A DNA stretch of 64,000 bases from Novosphingobium sp. B 225 (lineage in GTDB: Bacteria; Pseudomonadota; Alphaproteobacteria; Sphingomonadales; Sphingomonadaceae): the NCBI RefSeq assembly GCF_002198665.1, contig NZ_MWLM01000054.1:46764-110763 (forward strand), written 5' to 3'. Position 1 is the stretch's first letter. Each line of letters begins with the position of its first letter. The notes under the pieces were generated by a model. That model was not told the origin of the DNA. It saw only the letters and a list, made by a program, of their open reading frames with translations, and did not search any database. The translations under genes and the position numbers were made by a program. Below are positions 24,765 through 34,038 of the stretch, piece by piece.

Positions 24765-26732
24765 TCAGATCGGATCCGTATCGCCGAGGGCCCAGCCCTG
24801 GAGCATGAGCACTGCCCAGAGCGTCTGTCCCAGTCCGGATTCGCCGGCCAGATGCCGCCGCCACAGCCGCGTGACCGAACGAGGATTGAGCAAGGAAGTG
24901 CGGGCCAGCGCCGTTGGGCCGAGCAAGTCTTCGGCCCAGGGACGCAGCGGCCCGCGCAGCCATTGATCCATCGGGACTGCAAAGCCCTGTTTTGGCCGGT
25001 CAACCAGTGCGCGGGGTACATAGCGATCCAGCAACCGGCGAAGCACACCTTTGCCGCCGCCCGCGGCGAGCAGTTCGCGGTCGGGAATGGTCCAGGCGAA
25101 ATCGAGCAGCCGCACGTCCAGCAGCGGCGCGCGCGCTTCAAGCGAGGCGGCCATCGCGGCACGATCCATCTTGACCAGAATATCGCCCGGCAAATAGCCC
25201 AGCAAATCGTTGCCCATCATCCAACGCGCCATGCCCAGATCCGGCAGCAATGCCGGATCCATGCCGCGCACCCCGGGCACTTCCAGCCCGTCGCGCAGAT
25301 CCGGGTTCAGCAGCGCGCGGGCATCACTGGCCACGCGGTTGAACTGGGTGTTGAACTGGACGGGATCACCCCGGCTGCGCAGGATTCGTGCCGCTCGGTC
25401 AAGTCGGGCGGGCAAGTTGTCGGGCAACTTGCGGGCCAGGCCACTGGCTCCCAGCAGAGGGGTCAGCAGGCCGAGCAGCCTTGCCGCAGCGCTGCCGCCC
25501 AGGGCTGCTGCGCCAATCAGGGGCGCAGGGATGGACTGAAGCCTGTCCCAGACCCGAGGCGTTGACAGGTAACGCGGATAGCCGCCGAAAATTTCGTCTC
25601 CACCGTCGCCGGTCAGGGCCACAGTGATGTCCTGCCGTGCCAGCCGGGCGAGCAACAGCGTTGGCAGCTGTGAAGAATCTGCGAAAGGTTCATCGTACCG
25701 GCGGTGTACTTCGGGGACGAGTGCAAGCACATCCTCTTCGTGCAGGATTGCTTCGGTATGGTCGGTTCCCAGATGGGCTGCCACCGCGCGGGCATGCGGT
25801 GCCTCGTCATAGGCGGAATCGGCGAAACCGATCGCATAGGTGCGGATTTTAGTGCGGCTGCGCACTTGCATCATCGCGGCGATCAGCGAACTGTCGATTC
25901 CGCCGGACAAGAAGCAACCCAGCGGCACGTCACTGAGCATCTGGGACCCGATTACGTCGCCAAGCACCGCTTCAAGCCGCCCAACCAAATCGCCATGTCC
26001 GGCCCGGCGATGGTCTCGCGCGGCCAGTACCGATTGTTCGACGGTCCACCAGGCGTGCGGGGTGCCTGCCTGGCCAGCGTGGATTTCAACCAGATGGCCG
26101 GGCAACAGTTTGGCTATTCCCGGGTGGATCGAAAGCGGATCGGGAATGTATTGGTAGGCCAGCAGGGCCAGCACCGCCTGTGGATCGGGTGCAGCATCGA
26201 AATCCGGCAAGAGCCGCAGCGCGCGCAGTTCAGAGGCAAAGCCGAACCCTTTACCAACGCGGCCATAATAGAGCGGCCGTTCGCCGAGCCGGTCACGCGC
26301 TAGGGTCAGCACGCGGCGTTCCCGGTCCCACAACGCCAGTGCAAACATCCCGCAGCATGCGGTCAGCGCGGCTTCGAGCCCCCAGGCGTCGATCGCTGCG
26401 CACAGCGTTTCGGTATCGCTATGCCCGCGCCAGGCCGGTGAGTGTCCTCCGGCAAGCAGCCGCTGGCGCACTTCCAGATGGTTGTAGATCTCACCATTGA
26501 AGGCGATCACGTAGCGCCCCGAATGCGAATGCATCGGCTGCGCCCCGGCTTCGGTCAGATCGATTACCGCCAGCCGCGAATGGCCCAGCACAAGCCCGGC
26601 GGCCGGCTCGCTCCATGCGGTCAGCGCGTCGGGACCGCGATGACGCAGCGCACGCGCCATAGCCAGGCCGGTCTGTTCCAGGTGTTCGGCAGGCTGACCC
26701 GCGGGCCACCACGCTCCGGCTATTCCGCACAT
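24765..26732 (-). CDS. asnB: Asparagine synthase (glutamine-hydrolysing)-like amidotransferase
   Basis: A 655-residue class II glutamine amidotransferase. The N-terminal MCGIAG places the nucleophile Cys2, and LRHRGPDA, LGHSRLAVIDL and AFNGEIYNH define the glutaminase domain. The C-terminal synthetase domain has the pyrophosphate loop SGGIDSSLIAAM. It makes asparagine from aspartate with glutamine and ATP, or amidates another carboxylate; paralogues of this type are common in polysaccharide and exosortase loci. No such genes are nearby. It precedes quiC on the same strand with a 121-bp gap lacking a clear motif, so co-transcription is uncertain. Confidence 0.88.
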   Translation of the reverse strand: MCGIAGAWWPAGQPAEHLEQTGLAMARALRHRGPDALTAWSEPAAGLVLGHSRLAVIDLTEAGAQPMHSHSGRYVIAFNGEIYNHLEVRQRLLAGGHSPAWRGHSDTETLCAAIDAWGLEAALTACCGMFALALWDRERRVLTLARDRLGERPLYYGRVGKGFGFASELRALRLLPDFDAAPDPQAVLALLAYQYIPDPLSIHPGIAKLLPGHLVEIHAGQAGTPHAWWTVEQSVLAARDHRRAGHGDLVGRLEAVLGDVIGSQMLSDVPLGCFLSGGIDSSLIAAMMQVRSRTKIRTYAIGFADSAYDEAPHARAVAAHLGTDHTEAILHEEDVLALVPEVHRRYDEPFADSSQLPTLLLARLARQDITVALTGDGGDEIFGGYPRYLSTPRVWDRLQSIPAPLIGAAALGGSAAARLLGLLTPLLGASGLARKLPDNLPARLDRAARILRSRGDPVQFNTQFNRVASDARALLNPDLRDGLEVPGVRGMDPALLPDLGMARWMMGNDLLGYLPGDILVKMDRAAMAASLEARAPLLDVRLLDFAWTIPDRELLAAGGGKGVLRRLLDRYVPRALVDRPKQGFAVPMDQWLRGPLRPWAEDLLGPTALARTSLLNPRSVTRLWRRHLAGESGLGQTLWAVLMLQGWALGDTDPI

Positions 26733-26941
26733 TTGCGACTGAACCTGCTTACCTGTTGCGGGCGATCCGGGCGGATGCGCCGTTCATTGCAATGCAGCAT
26801 CTATGTAACGCGCGGACCGCTGTCCATTCCCGTTAGTTAACTGATCCGAATATCGCGAAATCCTAATAGAACAACGGTGAATTGGACTTTCTACCAGAGC
26901 CTGATAGCCTGCAGGAAAGGTGACTGGAGGGAGATGCAAAT

Positions 26942-27325
26942 ATGGCCAAAGTGATCGGGCTGGGCGGTCTGTTCTTCAAAAGTCCCGATCCAGCCAAAAC
27001 CCGCGCCTGGTACACTCGTGTTCTGGGCATTGCGTTCGACGATTGGGGTGGCACGGTATTCGATCCTGCCGCTGCCGCCGCGCAGCCCGGCGCGGGCACG
27101 GTGTTCAGCCCGTTTGAAGCGACGACCGGCTACTTCGCTCCATCGACCGGTGATTTCATGTTTAACCTGATGGTTGATGATCTCGACACCATGCTGCAGC
27201 ACTGCAAGACGGAGGGCGTCGAGCCGCTCGGCCCGGTGCAAGATGAATTCAACGGCAGATTTGCGCACTTGCTCGATCCCGATGGGCGCAAGGTGGAACT
27301 GTGGGAGCCGAAGGAAATGGGGTGA
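26942..27325 (+). CDS. VOC (glyoxalase/bleomycin-resistance) family protein
   Basis: A 127-residue single vicinal-oxygen-chelate protein: GLGGLFFKSPDPAKTRAWYTRVLGI begins the first beta-alpha-beta-beta-beta unit and FNLMVDDLDTMLQHCKTEGV...LLDPDGRKVELWEP forms the second. The His normally opening the first module is replaced by Gly (IGLGGLFF). C-terminal Glu in VELWEP is present. Members are metal-dependent lyases, dioxygenases or binding proteins; the function here is open. GGAGGGAGA lies just upstream. Its stop codon abuts that of the convergent regulator gene. Confidence 0.85.
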   Translation: MAKVIGLGGLFFKSPDPAKTRAWYTRVLGIAFDDWGGTVFDPAAAAAQPGAGTVFSPFEATTGYFAPSTGDFMFNLMVDDLDTMLQHCKTEGVEPLGPVQDEFNGRFAHLLDPDGRKVELWEPKEMG

Positions 27326-28717
27326 CTACCCCTCTGCAAACCCGAACGGCGCGATGCCCCGGCGATTGTCATCGCCAATGATTTCGCGGCCCATGGGCGG
27401 TGCAGCGCGGGCTGGGCAAGTGGCGCGGTTGCACAAGCGGCAGGTGACGCCGATCGGGGTCGCCGCGACAACGCGCGGATCGCAGCCTAGCGCATAGACC
27501 AGCTTCGGCGCATGTTCGGCGGCGCAGGCCAGCGCGATGGCGCGAGTCACGCGGGGGCGCAGATGGCTACCACCGCCTGCCGAAACAGTTCGCGCGATCG
27601 AGAAAAACCGCTGACCGTCCGGAAGTTCAAGGAACTGGGTGACGATCTCTCCCGGCGTGCGGAACACGGTATGGACGTTCCACAGGGGGCAGCCCCCGCC
27701 ATGTGCGGCAAAGGGAAAACCCGCACCGTCGAGCCGCTTTGACACGTTGCCCGCCGGATCGACCCGGATGAAGAAGAACGGCACACGCAGCATGCCCGGC
27801 TTGTTGAGCGTAGTCAGGCGATGGGTGACCTGTTCGAAGCTGGTGCCGAACTGGCGGCTCAGCGCTTCGATGTCATAGGCGCGCGCCTCAACCGCGCGGG
27901 CGAAACGATCATATGGCATCAGGATCGCGGCGGCTGAGTAGGCCGCCAGCTCGCGCTTGACCAAGGCAGAGGCGGTCTGGCTGGCCAGATCCGCGCTGGC
28001 CAGCACCGCCGCAATCTCCTTACGCAGCGTGGTATAGGCAATGTGCATCGCAACCTGAAACTGGCGGCTCGCCGCGTCGAGCGTATCGTCGATCAGCAAC
28101 TGTTCGTTGTGCCGATCGTATCGCCGCAATGCATCCATCATCACGTCGGGCGGAAGATAGCGCACCCTGGTGCCGCGCGTTTTGCCCAACCAGTCGGCCA
28201 TGGACTCGGCGCGCGCAATCTCCGCTGCCAATTCCTCAGCCCGGGTATCGAGTGCGTGGAAGTAGTTCCGTTCGCGCGCGACAAACCGCCGTGCCTCGGC
28301 AACAGGGTCGCCAACGCCGGGGGCTTCACGCTGTTCTGCCAGGGCTTGCTGTTCGCGGCTGTAGGCTTCGTGCAGGCGCAGCAGCGCCTCGCTTACACCC
28401 GGAAAACTCCCCGCCAGGTCCGCCACTTCAAGCGCGGGCAGTTCGATGTCGGCAAACAGGGGATCGCGCAACACCTTGGCGAGCCGCTGTTCATAGGCTT
28501 CGGCATCGTCCCCGGCGAATTCGGCAAGATCGAGACGATAGCATTTGGCCAGGCGCAGCAACAGATCGGCAGTCAGCGGGCGCTGGTTGCGTTCGATCAG
28601 CGCGATATAGCTGGGTGAAATGCGCAAATCCTGCGCCATCGCGGTCTGGGTCAGCCCCAGTTCGCGGCGCAGGCGTTTCAGGCGCGGGCCAAGATAGAGT
28701 GGGCGGGAATCGGCCAT
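27326..28717 (-). CDS. XRE-family regulator with IrrE/ImmA-like and C-terminal Cys domain (ScfR/RamB type)
   Basis: A 463-residue regulator of the short-chain fatty acyl transcriptional regulator family. An N-terminal XRE helix-turn-helix (LKRLRRELGLTQTAMAQDLRISPSYIALIERNQRPLT, about 12-50) is followed by a middle region with the DUF955-like segment (AAILMPYDRFARAVEARAYDIEALSRQFGTS) and a C-terminal domain ending with the conserved CRLCNRATCPARAAPPMGR cluster. Relatives respond to acyl-CoA and control acetate, propionate or glyoxylate genes. It diverges from isocitrate lyase across 155 bp that contain a palindrome, a strong contextual sign that it controls aceA. Confidence 0.88.
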   Translation of the reverse strand: MADSRPLYLGPRLKRLRRELGLTQTAMAQDLRISPSYIALIERNQRPLTADLLLRLAKCYRLDLAEFAGDDAEAYEQRLAKVLRDPLFADIELPALEVADLAGSFPGVSEALLRLHEAYSREQQALAEQREAPGVGDPVAEARRFVARERNYFHALDTRAEELAAEIARAESMADWLGKTRGTRVRYLPPDVMMDALRRYDRHNEQLLIDDTLDAASRQFQVAMHIAYTTLRKEIAAVLASADLASQTASALVKRELAAYSAAAILMPYDRFARAVEARAYDIEALSRQFGTSFEQVTHRLTTLNKPGMLRVPFFFIRVDPAGNVSKRLDGAGFPFAAHGGGCPLWNVHTVFRTPGEIVTQFLELPDGQRFFSIARTVSAGGGSHLRPRVTRAIALACAAEHAPKLVYALGCDPRVVAATPIGVTCRLCNRATCPARAAPPMGREIIGDDNRRGIAPFGFAEG

Positions 28718-28745
28718 AGCCACCTTTTGTCATAGCTACACAACT

Positions 28746-28764
28746 TTACAAGGAATAGTTGTAA
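28746..28764. promoter_or_regulatory. Palindrome between the ScfR-type regulator and isocitrate lyase
   Basis: TTACAA-7 nt-TTGTAA is a perfect inverted repeat in the divergent promoter region, 29 bp from the regulator start and about 108 bp upstream of aceA. It is a good candidate operator for the neighbouring regulator, and could serve autoregulation as well. A TTGACA at 28768-28773 lies just downstream of it. Confidence 0.5.
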
Positions 28765-28872
28765 TGATTGACAAACTGACTCCGCACCGCCTTTCCGCAG
28801 CGCAGCATTGGCGTCATTCCCCGGGCATCACAGCGGCCCGAAAGCGTCGCAGCCTTATTAAGGAAACGAGCC

Positions 28873-30462
28873 ATGACCTATTCGCAGACCATCGCCGAAG
28901 CGGGCAAGCAAATTGCTCCGTTCGAAACGACCTGGAGCGGAATTGACGCGACCAGCGTGGCGCGGATGCGGCTGCAGAACCGGTTCAAGACCGGGCTCGA
29001 CATCGCCCGTTACACTGCGTCCATCATGCGCAAGGACATGGCCGCCTATGATGCCGATCCGGCCAATTACACCCAGTCGCTGGGCTGCTGGCACGGGTTC
29101 ATCGGGCAGCAGAAGCTGATCTCGATCAAGAAGCATTTCGGCACCACCAAGGGCCGCTATCTGTACCTCTCGGGCTGGATGATCGCCGCGCTGCGCAGCG
29201 AATTCGGGCCGCTGCCCGATCAGTCAATGCACGAAAAGACCACCGTTCCGGCGCTGATCGAGGAACTCTACACCTTCCTGCGCCAGGCCGATGCGCGCGA
29301 GCTGGGCGGCCTGTTCCGCGAACTTGACGCCGCCAAGGCCGCTGCGGACGCGGTCAATACCCACCGCATCCTGCACAAGATTGACGAATTCCAGACCCAT
29401 GTTGTGCCGATCATCGCCGACATCGATGCCGGGTTCGGCAATGCCGAGGCGACATACCTGCTCGCCAAGAAAATGATCGAAGCGGGCGCCTGCGCAATTC
29501 AGATCGAAAACCAGGTTTCGGACGAAAAGCAGTGCGGCCACCAGGACGGTAAAGTCACCGTGCCGCATGAAGACTTCCTCGCGAAGATCCGCGCGATCCG
29601 CTACGCCTTCATGGAACTGGGCGTCGAAGAAGGGATCATCGTTGCCCGCACCGACTCGCTGGGCGCCGGACTGACCAAGCAGATCGCCTTTACCCGCGAA
29701 GCCGGCGACATCGGCGATAAGTACAACGCCTTCCTCGACTGTGAGGAAGTGACCGAGATCGGCCACGGCGACGTGCTGATCAGCCGCGATGGCAAGCTGA
29801 TGCGGCCCAAGCGCCTGCCCAGCAATCTCTTCCAGTTCCGCACCGGCACCGGTGAAGACCGCTGCGTGCTCGATTGCATCAATTCGCTCCAGAACGGCGC
29901 GGACCTGCTGTGGATCGAAACCGAAAAGCCGCACATCGGCCAGATCGGCGGCATGGTCAGCCGGATCCGCGAAGTGATCCCCAATGCCAAGCTGGTCTAT
30001 AACAACAGCCCCAGCTTCAACTGGACGCTGAACTTCCGCCAGCAGGTGTTCGATGCCTGGACCGCAGAGGGCAAGGACCTGTCGGCCTATGACCGCGCCA
30101 AACTGATGAGCGTGGATTATGACGGTACGGAACTGTCGAACGAAGCCGACGAACGCATCCGTACCTTCCAGCGCGATGCCGCGGCGCAGGCGGGGATCTT
30201 CCACCACCTGATCACCCTGCCGACTTATCACACCGCGGCGCTCAGCACCGACAATCTGGCGAAGGAATACTTCGGCGATGCCGGGATGCTGGGTTACGTC
30301 AAGAACGTCCAGCGTGAGGAAATCCGCCAGGGCATCGCCTGCGTCAAGCACCAGAACATGTCTGGCAGCGACATTGGCGACGACCATAAGGAAATGTTCG
30401 CCGGGGAAGCTGCACTGAAGGCTGGCGGCGAACACAACACGATGAATCAGTTCGCGGCCTGA
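28873..30462 (+). CDS. aceA: Isocitrate lyase
   Basis: A 529-residue isocitrate lyase of the longer (about 530 aa) bacterial type, cleaving isocitrate into glyoxylate and succinate for growth on acetate, fatty acids and other C2-yielding compounds. The active-site signature is EKQCGHQDGKV with nucleophilic Cys221; the metal and substrate regions (IADIDAGFGN, VARTDSLGAGL, YNNSPSFNW) are intact. AAGGAAACGAGCC precedes the ATG. Malate synthase is not in the window. Its position opposite the ScfR/RamB-like gene and beside the acyl-CoA cluster fits a role in using acetyl-CoA from degradation pathways. Confidence 0.97.
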   Translation: MTYSQTIAEAGKQIAPFETTWSGIDATSVARMRLQNRFKTGLDIARYTASIMRKDMAAYDADPANYTQSLGCWHGFIGQQKLISIKKHFGTTKGRYLYLSGWMIAALRSEFGPLPDQSMHEKTTVPALIEELYTFLRQADARELGGLFRELDAAKAAADAVNTHRILHKIDEFQTHVVPIIADIDAGFGNAEATYLLAKKMIEAGACAIQIENQVSDEKQCGHQDGKVTVPHEDFLAKIRAIRYAFMELGVEEGIIVARTDSLGAGLTKQIAFTREAGDIGDKYNAFLDCEEVTEIGHGDVLISRDGKLMRPKRLPSNLFQFRTGTGEDRCVLDCINSLQNGADLLWIETEKPHIGQIGGMVSRIREVIPNAKLVYNNSPSFNWTLNFRQQVFDAWTAEGKDLSAYDRAKLMSVDYDGTELSNEADERIRTFQRDAAAQAGIFHHLITLPTYHTAALSTDNLAKEYFGDAGMLGYVKNVQREEIRQGIACVKHQNMSGSDIGDDHKEMFAGEAALKAGGEHNTMNQFAA

Positions 30463-30493
30463 CGCCGCTCTGTCTTTCCTGGGGAGGAAAGCT

Positions 30494-30536
30494 GGCCCGT
30501 CGCACCAACCCCTTGGTGCGGCGGGCCAATACTTTT
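30494..30536. terminator. Strong hairpin terminator after aceA
   Basis: GGCCCGTCGCACCA and TGGTGCGGCGGGCC form a 14-bp stem with one mismatch and a 6-nt loop, followed by AATACTTTT. It lies between the convergent aceA and P450 genes and probably stops transcription of aceA. Confidence 0.75.
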
Positions 30537-30542
30537 GGCGGC

Positions 30543-31709
30543 CTAGCCCCGGGCCAATCGCAACTTTTGCGGACTGCGGAAGTTGGAGCTGGGCACCCAC
30601 GGCAGCACATCATCCACCCGGGTGAATTCGGGCACTGCTTTCAGAAATTCACTGAAAATCACCTCGGTCGCCACACGGGCGAGGGCCGAGCCGATACAGG
30701 CGTGGACTCCGCCGCCAAAGCCAAGATGGCGTTTGGGGCGGCGGGCGACGTCGTATGAATCGGGGTTCTCAAACATCCGTTCGTCGCGGTTGGCGCTGCC
30801 ATAGGCGAGCATAACGAAGTCCCCGGCCTTCATGGTCTGACCGTGCAACTCGGTATCCACCTGCAGGCAGCGCTTGAAACGCTGGGCCGAGGTGTTGAAG
30901 CGCAGCGATTCCTCCATGGCATCGGGGATCAGCCCGTGGTCGGCAGACACCGCGCGGCGCGCGTCGTGTTCGTTGGCGAGGTTATAGGCGAACATGCCAA
31001 GAAAGCCGGACAGGCTTTCGATCCCGGCCATGATCAGGGTGGTCACGGTCAGCTGCACTTCCTTGTCGAGCAGCTTTTCGCCGTCGATTTCGGCCGTGAT
31101 GAAGCCTGACAGCAGATCGTCGCCCGGATTCTTCTTGCGCTCTTGAACCAGGTTTTCGGCATAGTCCGCCATCCAGCGGAACGCGGCGAGGTGCGCCTCG
31201 GTTTTCTGCCGGGTTTTCGCGTCGGTCTGCACCATCAGCACGGCGTTGTCGCGCACCACTTCGGCATCGGCCCTGGGCAGGTTGAACAGGTAGAACAGCA
31301 GGTCGACCGTCATCTTCGAGCCATAGTCACCGACGAAATCGAACACCGACTGGTCGCGCAGTGCGGCCAGATGCTTGTGACAGGACGCACGCGCGGGTTC
31401 GATCACATGGTCAAGTGCGCGCTTGGTCATGGCGGACTGGATCAGCGCGCGCAGGCGATCGTGGCGCGGCGGATCGCTGGAGCCGAGCGTCGATCCGGCG
31501 CGGCCCGGCAATTCGTCGATCAGGTTGCCCTTGGCCGAACTGTATGTGCGCCAGTTGCTGAGCGCGGCAAGGATGTCGTCATAGCGCGACAGCACCCACA
31601 TCCCGGCTTCTTCGGAATAGAAACAGGGGTGCTCGTCACGCAGCACCTTGTAGGCGGGGAACGGATCGGCATCGAAGGCCGGATCGTAGGGGTCGAACCG
31701 GAAGGCCAT
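30543..31709 (-). CDS. Cytochrome P450
   Basis: A 388-residue soluble bacterial P450 that needs electrons from a ferredoxin. The heme-binding loop FGGGVHACIG has the proximal Cys at 338, and the K-helix ExxR is present as EESLR. The I-helix oxygen-activation motif reads AGIES, with Ser where Thr is usual. The substrate is unknown. It diverges from an AraC regulator and is near acyl-CoA metabolism genes, while a matching ferredoxin reductase is at 40391-41614. No ferredoxin gene was found in the window. GGAGCCCGCC precedes the ATG. Confidence 0.93.
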   Translation of the reverse strand: MAFRFDPYDPAFDADPFPAYKVLRDEHPCFYSEEAGMWVLSRYDDILAALSNWRTYSSAKGNLIDELPGRAGSTLGSSDPPRHDRLRALIQSAMTKRALDHVIEPARASCHKHLAALRDQSVFDFVGDYGSKMTVDLLFYLFNLPRADAEVVRDNAVLMVQTDAKTRQKTEAHLAAFRWMADYAENLVQERKKNPGDDLLSGFITAEIDGEKLLDKEVQLTVTTLIMAGIESLSGFLGMFAYNLANEHDARRAVSADHGLIPDAMEESLRFNTSAQRFKRCLQVDTELHGQTMKAGDFVMLAYGSANRDERMFENPDSYDVARRPKRHLGFGGGVHACIGSALARVATEVIFSEFLKAVPEFTRVDDVLPWVPSSNFRSPQKLRLARG

Positions 31710-31814
31710 GGCGGGCTCCTCTCACAACTGGCTTATCGTGCCACAATGACAGGATGCGGCGGCTGCGGCCACTCAGCTTTGCGACAATTACTTGCACTTT
31801 TCGATCATTCAGCC

Positions 31815-32702
31815 ATGCTGGCCGTTGCCATGGGTCAGCCAACTGAAATCACGCAATTTCGCCTTTATGGAGAGGTCGGTGGCGATCTTGCGCCTGAATT
31901 TGTGCATATCGAGCCGATTTCAGCCCGGTCCAGCCTGTATGAATGGACCATTTCGCCCCATGCCCATCCCGGCATCGTGCAGCTGCTGCTGGTGGTGGCG
32001 GGGCAGGGTGTGCTGGCCGATGGCGAGGGGGAGGCGGCACTGCCGCCCGGATCACTCTCCGTGGCACCGTCCGGGCTGGTCCATGCCTTCCGGTTTGCGC
32101 CTGATACGCAGGGCTGGGTGCTGAGTCTGGCCGAAGCCCTGCTCGACGACCCGCGGCTGGCGCCCTTCGCGGCGGGATCGGCGCTGCGCGGCGGGCGGGT
32201 GCGGCCAGTGCTGCTGGGCGAGGTGGCGCTGGCCGATGCCTTGCTCGCAACGCTGCATTCGCGCGGACCGGATGCCAGCTCGGCAACGCTGGCAACCCTG
32301 GCGATGCTGCTGGCACTGGTCGATGAGGCCGCCGCGCGGGCGCAGTCTGGAGAGGGACCGCCGGACCGCCGCCTCGCGCTGGTCCGCCGCTTCACCGCGC
32401 TGCTCGATCAGCATTACGGCGCGCAGTGGGGCGTGGCCGATTATGCCCGCGAACTCGGCACCACGCCGCAGACCCTGACCCGCGCCTGCCGCCAGGTGAC
32501 CGGTAAGCCGCCCGGCGAACTGGCGCTTGACCGCCTGCTGCGCGAGGCGATGCGCGCACTGACCTTCACCGCCGCCGGGGTGGCGCAGATCGCGCAGGAT
32601 CTGGGCTTCGCCGATCCGGCCTATTTCAGCCGCTTCTTCAAGGCGCGGACCGGGATCGAGCCAAGCCGGTTCCGGCGCGAACGGGCGTGGCTGCGGGGGT
32701 GA
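31815..32702 (+). CDS. AraC-family transcriptional regulator (PobR-like arrangement)
   Basis: About 295 residues with an N-terminal cupin-like ligand domain (WTISPHAHPGIVQLLLVVAGQGVL...LPPGSLSVAPSGLVHAFRF) and a C-terminal AraC double helix-turn-helix (GVADYARELGTTPQTLTRACRQVTGKPPGELALDR; VAQIAQDLGFADPAYFSRFFKARTGIEPSRFR). This arrangement is shared with PobR-type activators. The start is uncertain: ATG at 31815 or 31830 and no convincing ribosome binding site. Divergent from the P450 across about 105 bp, it probably controls that gene and perhaps the acyl-CoA genes beyond. Confidence 0.88.
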   Translation: MLAVAMGQPTEITQFRLYGEVGGDLAPEFVHIEPISARSSLYEWTISPHAHPGIVQLLLVVAGQGVLADGEGEAALPPGSLSVAPSGLVHAFRFAPDTQGWVLSLAEALLDDPRLAPFAAGSALRGGRVRPVLLGEVALADALLATLHSRGPDASSATLATLAMLLALVDEAAARAQSGEGPPDRRLALVRRFTALLDQHYGAQWGVADYARELGTTPQTLTRACRQVTGKPPGELALDRLLREAMRALTFTAAGVAQIAQDLGFADPAYFSRFFKARTGIEPSRFRRERAWLRG

Positions 32703-32724
32703 GAAGATCAGGAGTGAGCATATA

Positions 32725-32830
32725 AGCCCCCTCCTCTTCAGAGGAGGGGGTTGGGGGTGGTGTGGTTCCCCAGTGACGGTGCCGTGCCGCCACCACCCCC
32801 CGACCCCCTCCTCTGAAGAGGAGGGGGAGG
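32725..32830. repeat. REP-like paired palindromes, family 1 copy 1
   Basis: Two palindromes built on CCCCCTCCTCTTCAGAGG, in opposite orientation, each followed by a TTGGGGGTGGTG or CACCACCCCC arm. The same unit recurs at 59807-59892. It lies between the convergent AraC and acyl-CoA dehydrogenase genes and may also end transcription. Confidence 0.75.
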
Positions 32831-32836
32831 TTCAGC

Positions 32837-34027
32837 TCAGGCGTTAGCAGTCCGATCCCGCCAGTCGCGCTTGACCTTCTTGGCCAGGCTCCACTTGTGA
32901 ACCTCGGTCGGGCCATCATAAATGCGGAAGGCCCGCACTTCGCGGAACACCTGCTCGACTACGGTTGCGCCGGACACGCCGGTTCCGCCCATCACCTGCA
33001 CGCAGCGATCAGCGATGCGCATCAGCGCTTCGGATACCGCGACCTTGGCCATCGAGCTTTCGGTGGTGCCCAGGCTGCCGGTGTCGAGCACGCTCGCGCA
33101 CCAGTCGATCATCAGTTCGGCCTGCTTGATGTCGATCAGGTTCTCGGCGAGCATGAAGCCCACGCCTTCGTGCTCGATCAGCGGCTTGCCGAAGGCCATG
33201 CGACGGCAGGCGTAATCACTGGCAATTTCGTGCGCGCGGACGCAGCACCCCAGCCAGCGCATGCAGTGCGATAGCCGCGCCGGGCTGAGGCGGATCTGGG
33301 CGTATTTGAACCCTTCGCCTGCTTCGCCCAGCATCTGGTCGGCGGGAATGCGCAGGTTATCGATCAACACGGTGGCGTGGCCGCCGGGCATTGAACTGTC
33401 GATGGTGTTGGGCACGCTCTCGATCCGGATCGCGGGATCGGGCAAGTCGACGAGGAACATGCAGGCGCCGCCCGCTTCGTCCTTGGCCATGACGATCCCC
33501 ACGCTGGCCCCTTCGGCCCCGGTGATGAAGCACTTGCGGCCGTTGATCACCCAGTGGTTGCCATCGCGGCGGCAGGTGGTGAGCATCATCCCGGGATCAC
33601 TGCCCGCGCCGTTTTCCTCAGCCGGTTCGGTCATGAAAAAGGCGCTGCGGGCGCGGCCTTCGACGAGTGGTTTGAGGAAGTGTTCCTTCTGTTCGGCGCT
33701 GGCTTTATGCCCCAACAAGTACATGTTGCCTTCGTCCGGCGCCATGGTGTTGCAGGCCAGCGGGCCCAGCGGGGAGAGACCCGACTTGATCAACACGATC
33801 GCGGTTTCACGCTGGTTCAGGTGACCACCATCGGGCAGGATATGCGGGGTCAGCACTCCGGCTGCGCGGGCCTTTGCGCGCATTTCATAGACCAGTTCGT
33901 CGGTCGGCGCGCCGTGATGGTCGCGGCGGGGATCTTGCTCATAGGGCGCGATCACTTCACGCACGAACGCTTCGACCTGCGCGGCCATCTGGCGGGCGTG
34001 GTCGGAAATGGGGGACAGATCAGACAT
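32837..34027 (-). CDS. Acyl-CoA dehydrogenase (ACAD10/11-like)
   Basis: A 396-residue FAD-dependent acyl-CoA dehydrogenase that introduces an alpha-beta double bond. Family segments are FFMTEPAEENGAGSDPGMML, WVINGRKCFITGAEGASVGIVMA, ARLSHCMRWLGCCVRAHEIASDYACRRMAFGKPL and the C-terminal VMGGTGVSGATVVEQVFREVRAFRIYDGPTEVHKWSLAKKV. The last part is typical of the ACAD10/11-like subgroup acting on branched or modified acyl chains. It lies 11 bp downstream of the thiolase-like gene in a two-gene leftward unit. Confidence 0.92.
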   Translation of the reverse strand: MSDLSPISDHARQMAAQVEAFVREVIAPYEQDPRRDHHGAPTDELVYEMRAKARAAGVLTPHILPDGGHLNQRETAIVLIKSGLSPLGPLACNTMAPDEGNMYLLGHKASAEQKEHFLKPLVEGRARSAFFMTEPAEENGAGSDPGMMLTTCRRDGNHWVINGRKCFITGAEGASVGIVMAKDEAGGACMFLVDLPDPAIRIESVPNTIDSSMPGGHATVLIDNLRIPADQMLGEAGEGFKYAQIRLSPARLSHCMRWLGCCVRAHEIASDYACRRMAFGKPLIEHEGVGFMLAENLIDIKQAELMIDWCASVLDTGSLGTTESSMAKVAVSEALMRIADRCVQVMGGTGVSGATVVEQVFREVRAFRIYDGPTEVHKWSLAKKVKRDWRDRTANA

Positions 34028-34038
34028 GGGGCGAATCC

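Noticed and set aside
24755..24766. ACCAGTGCGGTC near the end of the amidotransferase gene as a fourth operator before quiC
   Set aside because: Only the first six bases plus two others match the motif and it lies at the end of a coding region. Too weak to call.
27326..28717. Toxin-antitoxin pair (HTH + ImmA/IrrE peptidase-like domain)
   Set aside because: The domains are in one long chain with the C-terminal Cys domain of ScfR/RamB regulators and it is divergent from aceA, so it is a metabolic regulator.
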